Assembly (NCBI GenBank): GCA_020628085.1
Contig: JAHDFQ010000039.1
Location: 1 to 32,276, forward strand
Length of the DNA stretch: 32,276 nt
Origin: Saprospiraceae bacterium
GTDB taxonomy: Bacteria > Bacteroidota > Bacteroidia > Chitinophagales > Saprospiraceae
Direction: 5' to 3'
In this document: positions 15,366 to 22,710 of the stretch, piece by piece
Layout of the letters: every line of letters starts with the position of its first letter
Numbering within the stretch: position 1 is the stretch's first letter
The notes under the pieces: generated by a model
The model's database searches: none
Told to the model about the DNA's origin: nothing
The model's input: the letters and a program-made list of their open reading frames with translations, nothing else
Translations under genes and position numbers: made by a program

Positions 15366-17372
15366 TTATGGTGTACTATTCATTAAAGTACCGTTATCCG
15401 CATCACATATAAAACATGTATAATCGACATCGAAATCCATAGTTGTGCCACATGGTCCAGTCACTGTAAATGTAACTACACCAGCATTATTCCCTGGTGT
15501 AAACGTATCACAGTATGGAGCCGTAACAGTACCAGATTGAGGTGTACTATTACCACAGCTACTCAAGTCTATTCCCATTGAAGTTAAATAAGCATAAGTA
15601 CAAGTGTATCCTGCTGGTAGTGTAATTTGAGGAGGAGCGGCACATTCACCATCCTGTGCAGTAACACCAGCAAAATCATCAGGAGCAGGAACACAAGTTG
15701 CTGTTGATTCTGCTACATAAAAATTAGAATAAGAAATTGTGAGGTTTCCAGGAAGTGGTCCATTAACAATAGCAACTGCAATTACTAAATTCCCTGTTGG
15801 TCCTGCTGGATCAAACCCAGATCCATTAGAAGTACCTGTAGAAAGATTACCGCCAAGTGTAACAGATCCCGTTGAAGTTATTGGAGAACTATTGAAACTT
15901 GTCCAATTTCCTGTAGACGGTCCAGGAGCCATATTATTTTCTAAGCGAAACTCTAAGGTAAATGGATAAGCAGATAAGTCAAAATCAGCTGTAATTTCAA
16001 AATCTGCTGATACACATATATCCATAAGATTTGCAGCTGCAGGTATATCCGTTACTTGCCATTGATGACCAGCAAACGTGTTATTGGAACCTGTTGGGAA
16101 TGTAATGGCTGTTCCGTCATCTGCACCCGTTGCACCAGCACCAAAATTCCCCATAAAAGAACCACCATCTGCCCAAACAGAATCGTCTAAAGTGTAGGTT
16201 TGTGCAGGATCAGGCATTTCGCAAGCTGCACATGAAGGACATGTTGCTAATGCCCCACCGCATGTAATTGTGTATGTTCCACTAGCTGGTGTACAACTAG
16301 CAGCCTCAGCCGCTACGAAGCTAACTCTCCAATTAACAACTTGATCAGGATCACCTGAATTTAAAGTTGGATTTGTTGTAGAATATGTACTTCCTCCATC
16401 CATACTATATTCAATAAGTATGTCTGCAGGTGCGCAAGCAGATGTTACTTCAGGATTCGTGCTGCAATCCACTGTACCTGTAGGGGCAAATGAAACTGGC
16501 TCAGGATATGAAATTAAAGTAAATTGGCTAATTAAATCGTAAGTATTGGTTACATCACAAAAGGCATACGCAAAATTAGGTCTTCCAACTGGTCCACATG
16601 CAGGTCCTTCATTTCCATCTGCTAATGTAGTATTTGGAAAAGTTGCATCACCATCGGGAACACTTGAATAAACAATATAATTTGGATTTGCTACAGGTTG
16701 TGCGGCTTCTACCATTGTCTGCCAATCAGAGATTTCCGTACCTAATGTTCCAGCACAAATAGTAGCATCTGAATTAGGAACAATATTGAAAGCTGCCCCA
16801 CAGATAGCACTTGCATCTGTAACATACAAATTATTGTAAGTAACTGTAACATTTCCAGGTAAAGCAGAACCAAAATTTGCGATAGCAACTACTAAATTTG
16901 GACTAACACCTGCTGGATCGAAAGCCCCATTTGCGGAAGTACCAGTAGCAGATGATAAATTACCTCCAAATGAGTATGATCCATTTGCAGTTATAGACGT
17001 ATTAAAATCAGTCCAAGGGTCAGGAAATCCTGTAGCTCCTTTGTTTTCAATTCTAAACTCAACAGTAACAGGAAATGCTGACAAATCAAAATCTGCTGTC
17101 ACTTCAAAGTCTGCAAATATACATATATCTCCAAAAGCAAGACCTGAAACTACGGCTTGGTCTAAAGCCCATTCATGTCCTGCAAAGCCCGCCGTAGTAC
17201 TAATAGGAAGTGTCATAGATATTCCATCATCCTGACCTCCTCCTCCGCTGAAAGACATATCAGAAAGAAAGTCAAGGGTTGTCGGTATCTCACAATCTGT
17301 ACAAGATGGACATTGTGCAAATAACTGACATACACCGATTGAAAACACAATAAGTATAAATATTTTTTTCAT
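15366..17372 (-). CDS. Secreted protein with two copies of a ~170-residue domain, unknown function
   Basis: 668 residues starting with a clear signal peptide (MKKIFILIVF..., cleavage near residue 20, QLFAQ). Two related domains begin with Cys pairs, CPSCTDCE (21) and CPSCAACE (about 380). They share GHxW, DICxxADFExTADFDLSA, VEFR/LEFR-IEN and a FDPAGxxxNLVxA segment, and both end with NxYVxxxxAxC. Between them and after the second lie Cys-containing, Thr/Pro/Gly-rich stretches with short repeats typical of large exported Bacteroidota proteins. No enzyme motif is visible. There is no T9SS sorting domain at the end; the frame stops after DADNGTLMNSTP, yet a T9SS-like ending (TIKVIIK, stop) follows at once in another frame. 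It may therefore be 3'-truncated. Confidence 0.85.
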   Translation of the reverse strand: MKKIFILIVFSIGVCQLFAQCPSCTDCEIPTTLDFLSDMSFSGGGGQDDGISMTLPISTTAGFAGHEWALDQAVVSGLAFGDICIFADFEVTADFDLSAFPVTVEFRIENKGATGFPDPWTDFNTSITANGSYSFGGNLSSATGTSANGAFDPAGVSPNLVVAIANFGSALPGNVTVTYNNLYVTDASAICGAAFNIVPNSDATICAGTLGTEISDWQTMVEAAQPVANPNYIVYSSVPDGDATFPNTTLADGNEGPACGPVGRPNFAYAFCDVTNTYDLISQFTLISYPEPVSFAPTGTVDCSTNPEVTSACAPADILIEYSMDGGSTYSTTNPTLNSGDPDQVVNWRVSFVAAEAASCTPASGTYTITCGGALATCPSCAACEMPDPAQTYTLDDSVWADGGSFMGNFGAGATGADDGTAITFPTGSNNTFAGHQWQVTDIPAAANLMDICVSADFEITADFDLSAYPFTLEFRLENNMAPGPSTGNWTSFNSSPITSTGSVTLGGNLSTGTSNGSGFDPAGPTGNLVIAVAIVNGPLPGNLTISYSNFYVAESTATCVPAPDDFAGVTAQDGECAAPPQITLPAGYTCTYAYLTSMGIDLSSCGNSTPQSGTVTAPYCDTFTPGNNAGVVTFTVTGPCGTTMDFDVDYTCFICDADNGTLMNSTP

Positions 17373-17733
17373 ATTAATCTAATATTGAAGTTATGAAAGT
17401 AAATAATATGTTTCAACAAATTAGGATAAAAAAGACTACTTTCTAAGATAAATAGATCAAGCAGAATTCTCTAGGACAGCAAATACTGCTTTCTAAAAAT
17501 AGTCTGATTTTACAACAAGAAATTAAATTTGAGTTTAATATCGGAGAGTGGGATATATACATTCTAGAAATTAGTAAGAATGAATAGAATATTCACAGTA
17601 AAAATTTCTGGATTCTGTTTATCACAAAATTAAATATAATTTACCTTACAATTTATACCCCAAATATGGTATTTTCACTATTGTGACATGAATGAATGAA
17701 TGAATGAATGAATGAATGAATGAATATTCAATT
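17373..17733. other. AT-rich intergenic region with microsatellite
   Basis: No open frame of note and no clear terminator. It lies between the 3' end of the carboxynorspermidine decarboxylase gene and the 5' end of the secreted-protein gene, both on the minus strand. The only conspicuous structure is the ATGA repeat at 17688-17725. Confidence 0.5.
17688..17725. repeat. ATGA tetranucleotide microsatellite, 9.5 copies
   Basis: Thirty-eight bases of uninterrupted period-4 repeat. It ends 8 bp from the stop codon of the carboxynorspermidine decarboxylase gene (17734), on its 3' side, so length changes would not shift that reading frame. Such tracts are prone to slippage and should vary between strains. 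Confidence 0.95.
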
Positions 17734-18900
17734 TTAACACATTCGCTTTTCATAATCTTCAAAATCAAACGAACGTAGTTTAGTTAATTTTTTATGAGAG
17801 GTATAATAGTAAATACTAGGATGTTGAACTCCATTAAACATGGTCGTTTTAACGGTTGTATAATGAATCATATCTTTAAAAATGATGGTATCACCAATAT
17901 TTAATTCTTTTTCAAAGTAATAAGCTTCTAAATAATCACCCGCCAAGCAACTTACGCCACCTAGTCGATATGGAATACATTGCTCTATTTTTTCTTTAGA
18001 AGCATTGACAATATTTGGCCGATATGGCATCTCTAAAGTATCTGGCATGTGACACGTAAAGGATACGTCTAAAATAGCTGTTTTAATATTGTTATTTTCA
18101 ACGATATCCAGTACGGTGGAGGTTAACATACCTACATTCCAAAGTACGGCACTTCCTGGTTCAAGGATAATCTCCAAATGAGGATATTTAGATTGGAATA
18201 TTTTTAAAATTTTAATTAAATGCTCAATGTCATAGTCTTCTTGGGTCATTAGATGTCCACCACCAAGATTGATCCATGAAAGTTGATGGAAATATCTACT
18301 AAATTTAGATTCAAAAACAGCTAATAATTTTTCAAGATCGTATGAAGTAGATTCACACAAAACATGGATGTGTAAACCATCAATTTGACTAGGCAGTTGT
18401 TCTTTTAAGTTTTCAATGGGTTCACCCAAACGTGATCCTTTTGCACTAGGATTGTATAAATCTGTTTCAACAGATGACCATTCAGGATTGACCCGTAAAC
18501 CACAAGAAACCTTTCCTTTGCATTGGTCTATATAGGTTTGAAATTGATTCAAAGAGTTGAACGTAATATGACTACTTTTTGAAATTAAATCTTCCATTTC
18601 AGCAGGCACATAGGCAGGTGAGTAGGTATGTGCTTTTATTAGAGTTTCTTTATTTATTTTAAAATGATTAGTGATTAATTGAGCTTCGTTTAGGGAACTT
18701 GCCGTCGCACCAGCTAAATATTTAGAAATCAAAGGAAACGTTTTCCAAAGTGCAAATGCTTTCAACGCTAAAATGACTTTAACATTGGCTTGCTCTTGGA
18801 CATACTTTATTTTCTCTAAATTTTGTAAAAGCTTTGCTTCCTCCAATATATAGGCTGGCGTTCCGATGGACAAAAAGTCCGTATGTTTCTTATTATCCAT
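17734..18900 (-). CDS. nspC: Carboxynorspermidine / carboxyspermidine decarboxylase
   Basis: PLP-dependent alanine-racemase-fold enzyme that decarboxylates carboxyspermidine or carboxynorspermidine to the free polyamine. The 388 residues are the usual length. The PLP lysine is Lys47 in ILALKAFALW; the GGGH segment (INLGGGH) binds cofactor phosphate, LEPGSA follows, and the C-terminal catalytic segment is GGVSCLAGDYLEAYYF. The start lies one base after the stop of the synthase gene, so the two form an operon. The real substrate (C3 or C4 diamine-derived) cannot be told from the sequence. The 3' end adjoins a microsatellite. Confidence 0.94.
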   Translation of the reverse strand: MDNKKHTDFLSIGTPAYILEEAKLLQNLEKIKYVQEQANVKVILALKAFALWKTFPLISKYLAGATASSLNEAQLITNHFKINKETLIKAHTYSPAYVPAEMEDLISKSSHITFNSLNQFQTYIDQCKGKVSCGLRVNPEWSSVETDLYNPSAKGSRLGEPIENLKEQLPSQIDGLHIHVLCESTSYDLEKLLAVFESKFSRYFHQLSWINLGGGHLMTQEDYDIEHLIKILKIFQSKYPHLEIILEPGSAVLWNVGMLTSTVLDIVENNNIKTAILDVSFTCHMPDTLEMPYRPNIVNASKEKIEQCIPYRLGGVSCLAGDYLEAYYFEKELNIGDTIIFKDMIHYTTVKTTMFNGVQHPSIYYYTSHKKLTKLRSFDFEDYEKRMC

Positions 18901-18901
18901 A

Positions 18902-20107
18902 CTACAACTCTAAATCAACATTAACCTTTTCATGCCATGCTAGTCCATATTCATTGAGTTTTTCTAAAAACGGATCAGGATTAAATTCTTCAACGTTTTT
19001 GACACCCGTACCACCCCATTTTCCAGTTAGCAACATCATTGCACCGATCATAGCTGGAACACCTGTGGTGTAACTCACTCCTTGCGCGCCTGTTTCATCA
19101 TACGCCGCTTGGTGGCTACAGTTATTCCAAATATAATACGTCTTTTCTTTTCCGTCTTTGATACCTTTTATACGACACCCGATAGATGTTTCACCACTAT
19201 AATTTTCACCCAAATCTCCAGGATCAGGTAGAACTGCTTTTAAAAATTGTAACGGGACAATCTCTTGACCTTGATAATTAATGGGTTCTATCCCAGCCAT
19301 TCCGATATTCTGAATAACTCGTAAATGGGTCAAATATTCATCGCCAAAGGTCATCCAAAATCGAGCTCGCTTGATTGTCGGATAATTCTTGACCAAAGAT
19401 TCTAATTCTTCATGGTATAATAAATAAGAAGACCGTTCACCAATGTTGGGATAGTTGAGTTCTTTTCTATATTCAAATGGTTCTGTTTCAATCCATTTCC
19501 CATTTTCGTAATAACGTCCTTTTTGGGTGATTTCTCGAATATTTATTTCAGGATTAAAATTAGTGGCGAACGCTTTTCCGTGATCTCCTCCATTACAATC
19601 AACAATATCCAGATAATGAATTTCATCAAAATGATGTTTGGCTGCATAAGCCGTAAAAACACCTGTTACACCTGGATCAAATCCACAACCTAAAATCGCT
19701 AATAATCCCTTTTCCTTAAACCGATCTTGGTATGCCCATTGCCAACTGTACTCAAATTTAGCTTCATCTTTCGGTTCATAATTTGCCGTATCCAAGTAAT
19801 GCACACCTGCTTCCAAACAAGCATCCATAATCGTCAAATCCTGATATGGTAACGCCAAATGAATAACCAAATCGGGTTTAAACGATCGAATTAAGGCAAC
19901 CAAAGCAGGGACATCCTCTGCGTCGATTGCTGCTGTTTCAATATCGTCTCGTCCTATATCTTTTGCAATATCTGCTGCAATTTGATCACATTTTGATTTG
20001 GTACGACTAGCGACCATAATGGCAGAAAATACATCTGGATGTTGCGCACACTTGTATGTACAAACTCGACTTACTCCACCTGCACCAATAATTAATACTC
20101 TTGACAT
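18902..20107 (-). CDS. Carboxynorspermidine / carboxyspermidine synthase (saccharopine dehydrogenase family)
   Basis: NAD(P)H-dependent enzyme that condenses aspartate semialdehyde with putrescine or diaminopropane to form the carboxy-polyamine used by the next gene. The 401 residues have an N-terminal Rossmann loop, VLIIGAGGVSRVC (4-16), a VASRTKSKCDQIA cofactor segment, HLALPYQDLTIMDACLEAG, and the GCGFDPGVTGVFTAYAA stretch of this family. The downstream decarboxylase makes the polyamine assignment stronger than lysine metabolism, the alternative for this fold. A good promoter lies 24 bp upstream. Confidence 0.93.
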   Translation of the reverse strand: MSRVLIIGAGGVSRVCTYKCAQHPDVFSAIMVASRTKSKCDQIAADIAKDIGRDDIETAAIDAEDVPALVALIRSFKPDLVIHLALPYQDLTIMDACLEAGVHYLDTANYEPKDEAKFEYSWQWAYQDRFKEKGLLAILGCGFDPGVTGVFTAYAAKHHFDEIHYLDIVDCNGGDHGKAFATNFNPEINIREITQKGRYYENGKWIETEPFEYRKELNYPNIGERSSYLLYHEELESLVKNYPTIKRARFWMTFGDEYLTHLRVIQNIGMAGIEPINYQGQEIVPLQFLKAVLPDPGDLGENYSGETSIGCRIKGIKDGKEKTYYIWNNCSHQAAYDETGAQGVSYTTGVPAMIGAMMLLTGKWGGTGVKNVEEFNPDPFLEKLNEYGLAWHEKVNVDLEL

Positions 20108-20130
20108 GGCATATTTTTTTATGTTCGAGA

Positions 20131-20159
20131 CAAATTTAAGCTAAAAACTAAAATGCAAA
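20131..20159 (-). promoter_or_regulatory. promoter of the polyamine operon
   Basis: On the minus strand TTTG (20156-20159), a 17-bp spacer and TAAATTTG (20131-20138) match the TTTG / TAnnTTTG consensus. The first gene starts at 20107. Confidence 0.65.
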
Positions 20160-20249
20160 AACATCTACACTATAAATTTCTATTTTTCTTCAAAGAACAC
20201 TAATTTTCTTTATAAACAAAGCGGCAAGATATGTTGTTAGACCCTCTAT

Positions 20250-20409
20250 TAAGTAGTTCTAGGGGAAAAAACGGGCAGAAAATTTTCCCGAAAGAGATCA
20301 AAATAATACTTCAGACGCCTTATTCTGCGGCTCTCCAGCCTGCGGCAGGCAGGTTCAGCATTTTTTTGATCTCAAAATTTTTGCCCATTTTTTTAGTACC
20401 CCTTACTTA
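20250..20409. repeat. 160-bp inverted-repeat (MITE-like) element
   Basis: Two imperfect inverted arms of about 50 bp. In order the left arm has TAAGTA (20250-20255), AGGGG, GGGCAGAAAATTTT (20273-20286) and GAGATCAAAA (20294-20303). The right arm has the complements TTTTGATCTC (20364-20373), AAAATTTTTGCCCA (20374-20387), CCCCT and TACTTA (20404-20409). The centre holds a perfect GCCTGC-G-GCAGGC palindrome (20338-20350). No open frame and no obvious target-site duplication. It sits immediately upstream of the plus-strand gene at 20432 and occupies most of the 324-bp gap. It could be a non-autonomous mobile element or an RNA-level structure. Confidence 0.6.
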
Positions 20410-20431
20410 TTAATCATCAGACCTTTCAATA

Positions 20432-21265
20432 ATGCGATTACTTTTTTGGGCTTTTTTTTACTTTATTATTGGTACAGTCACAGGACAAACTTATCAAGTA
20501 TATAAACTCCAACCAGATAATTCTAAAGGCCATTTGATGCGCACGGAGGTTTATAAAAATAATCTTTTACATCTTAAAACCACTTATAATGAAGATGGAA
20601 AACGTTTATATGCTATTGACCAAGCCTATGAGAATGATCTTTTGAAAAAAAAAGTAAAAACATTTTTTGTGGAGTTTCCTTATGATTTGGTGTCTGAATA
20701 TAATTACGATGAACAAGGACGTTTGACGGGAGAATTATTTGGAAATAATCTTACTGGAAAATGGGGCAGTTATCGTTATGAGTACAACGAAAATGATAAA
20801 ATTAAATGGGTAGATATTTATCAAAAAAACGGTGATCTCACGCATCGTCGTCATTATAAATATACTTACAATAATAATCAACAAGTAGTTGAAACATTGC
20901 GGTTGTATGAGGATTTAGAGTTTGAGGAAATAACTCAAGAAAACAAAACTCTTTATCAATATCCTACTTCTAACACCACCGTCATTACCTACTATGATAC
21001 AGCTAATAAAGAAATTTTAAAAGAAACCAATATAGAAGATGCACAAGGTCGGTGCGTACAATCTACCACCATTGTTGATTCGGAATACCTTGATGAAAAG
21101 TTCACATACAACAAAAAAGGACAGATTGTTAAAATAGAGGAATTGTTGAACCATCAACCGCACCGAACCATCAATAATCAATATAATGAAAATGGAATTC
21201 GTATCCGACAAACTATTCAATATGCAAATGGTAAAAAAGAGGGTGAAATTTATGTATTACAGTAG
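20432..21265 (+). CDS. Exported YD-like repeat protein, unknown function
   Basis: 277 residues with a signal peptide (hydrophobic 2-15, likely cleavage after TVTGQ). The mature part consists of short degenerate repeats of the type Y-N/D-E-x-G-R-L, for instance TYNEDGKRLY, EYNYDEQGRLTGE, YEYNENDKIKW, FTYNKKGQIVK and QYNENGIRI. They resemble the YD repeats of RHS-type proteins and the antitoxin-like MORN/YD proteins of Bacteroidota. No toxin or enzyme domain and no T9SS tail is visible. The gene overlaps the next by 14 bp, so the two are probably coexpressed. The inverted-repeat element lies just upstream. Function cannot be assigned. Confidence 0.85.
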   Translation: MRLLFWAFFYFIIGTVTGQTYQVYKLQPDNSKGHLMRTEVYKNNLLHLKTTYNEDGKRLYAIDQAYENDLLKKKVKTFFVEFPYDLVSEYNYDEQGRLTGELFGNNLTGKWGSYRYEYNENDKIKWVDIYQKNGDLTHRRHYKYTYNNNQQVVETLRLYEDLEFEEITQENKTLYQYPTSNTTVITYYDTANKEILKETNIEDAQGRCVQSTTIVDSEYLDEKFTYNKKGQIVKIEELLNHQPHRTINNQYNENGIRIRQTIQYANGKKEGEIYVLQ

Positions 21266-21872
21266 CCTATTTCTAGCTTTATTTATTATACCAACCTCAT
21301 TAACTGCTCAATCACCTTTATTTCCTTGGGTTGAAAATAATCAACTGGGCTATATAGATACATTGGGTCAATTTTATCCTTCCAATGATTTAGAGTTGCT
21401 TTATCCTAACTCCTCGCCTTTTTCAAGTAGTTTAAAGTCTTATAAAGAAATGAATTATTGGGGTTTTAAAGATGAACAAAATAATATAGTCATTCCAGCA
21501 GGTTATGAACGGGTGGGAAATTTTTCAAACGGATATACTTGGGTTAAAATGGATCATAAACGCTATTATTATATTGATAGGAATGGAAAAGAATTATTGA
21601 CCTACACTTTTGATCGTGCCTACGACTTTTCAGATGGATTGGCACGGGTGAAAGATATTTATCCACCAAAAGGTTATAACGGCTATGGATTTTTAAATAC
21701 TTCGGGACTGGTGGCGATTCCTTTAGTTTATGATAATGCGATGGATTTTATAGCGGGATTTGCCTTGGTTAAAAACAAAGATGGCTGGTGGTTGATTGAT
21801 AAAAATGGTGTAAACCAATTTGGCCCATGTTCAGACTTAAAATTATTAAAAGGAAATACTTTTACGAAGTAG
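21252..21872 (+). CDS. Exported WG-repeat protein
   Basis: 206 residues from the ATG at 21252, chosen because it gives a normal signal peptide (MYYSSLFLALFIIPTSLTAQ). A longer frame extends upstream inside the preceding gene and is not signal-like. The mature part shows WG-type beta repeats: WGFKDEQNNIVIP, YERVGNFSNGYTWVKMD, YYYIDRNGKELL, FDRAYDFSDGLARVKD, YGFLNTSGLVAIPLVYDNA and WWLIDKNG. WG repeats are common in exported proteins of Bacteroidota and have no single known role. It overlaps the preceding gene by 14 bp. The protein is short for this class, with about three to four repeats. Confidence 0.88.
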   Translation: MYYSSLFLALFIIPTSLTAQSPLFPWVENNQLGYIDTLGQFYPSNDLELLYPNSSPFSSSLKSYKEMNYWGFKDEQNNIVIPAGYERVGNFSNGYTWVKMDHKRYYYIDRNGKELLTYTFDRAYDFSDGLARVKDIYPPKGYNGYGFLNTSGLVAIPLVYDNAMDFIAGFALVKNKDGWWLIDKNGVNQFGPCSDLKLLKGNTFTK

Positions 21873-21984
21873 CTATTCATTTTGAGTTCAATATTTATAG
21901 TATTAGTACACTATACTGTAACTAAAATCAGTTGTAATTTGTAAGATAACCTTCGAATTGTCAAGTCGCTCTATTTTTACGTTT

Positions 21985-22005
21985 ACAGCCTGAAGGCTAT
22001 ATTAC
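21985..22005 (+). repeat. 21-bp interspersed repeat, copy C
   Basis: Starts ACAGCCTGAAGGCT and ends TTAC, differing from copy B (4193-4213) at only three internal positions. It lies about 110 bp past the stop of the WG-repeat gene. Confidence 0.7.
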
Positions 22006-22511
22006 AGGTTTCGATATTTATTCTTGTAAAAATCAATTATTTCTATAAAAAAATTATCTAAAATTTAAGTAAAATTGTCACAAAACGATTTCAAAAAATC
22101 ATAAATCATAAAATTCACTTTTCTGTACTAAAAATCTAACCTAAACACAAAAATCATATTAATAACTGATTATCAATAATTTAAACAACTCCTAAATTCA
22201 TCCAAGTTACAATTTCTTATCAATTTAAACCCATTGAATAACAAATAAGCATCCATTATAATATCACAATTTGATACATCACAATAATGAAATCCGTAAA
22301 TAACAGTATCCTTACGAAATACATACTTTAGTCCTGTACAAAAGACAACTAAACACTAAATACGTAAATCTTAAAAAAAGAAAATAGAATCCGAAGAAGT
22401 AAATAATCACATTTCATACTTCGATTCTCTTACCGCTCTTTTGTATCCAAATTTTAACAGGTATTTATGATTATATTTTTTTAATATACATAAATCCAAT
22501 TGGTTTCTCCC

Positions 22512-22571
22512 TTAGGTTTTCAAACCTAATAAATTGCTTAACAGGAAGTGTTTAAGCACTACAATGTAGTG
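22512..22571 (+). repeat. three consecutive hairpins upstream of the M43-like gene
   Basis: Hairpin 1: TTAGGTTT (22512-22519), 2-nt loop, AAACCTAA (22522-22529). Hairpin 2: GCTTAA (22536-22541) / TTAAGC (22552-22557). Hairpin 3: CACTAC (22557-22562), AAT, GTAGTG (22566-22571), followed by TCTAATTTTC. All arms pair perfectly. They lie 140-200 bp before the ATG at 22711 and could be part of a structured leader. Confidence 0.55.
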
Positions 22572-22710
22572 TCTAATTTTCAAAATCATTTGCAATTTAT
22601 AATCATTGAATAGCTGCACATTATAAATGTAAGCACAGCTACTAGAATTTGTATATCAATTTTTAAAGCTTTTAATATTAACTAGACCTAGTTTGAAAAC
22701 ATTATTTATT

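Larger units (their letters stand above)
21873..22710. other. long AT-rich non-coding region upstream of the M43-like gene
   Basis: About 840 bp without a credible reading frame on either strand. It contains copy C of the 21-bp repeat (21985-22005), an imperfect inverted pair around 22388-22432 (CGAAGAAGTA / TACTTCG), and three consecutive hairpins at 22512-22571. I found no convincing promoter with both consensus boxes. Its length and structure suggest regulatory sequence or an unannotated RNA, or a decayed gene. Confidence 0.5.

Noticed and set aside
21186-21251. Upstream extension of the WG-repeat protein within the preceding gene
   Set aside because: It would place a charged stretch before the signal peptide; the ATG at 21252 gives a normal one.
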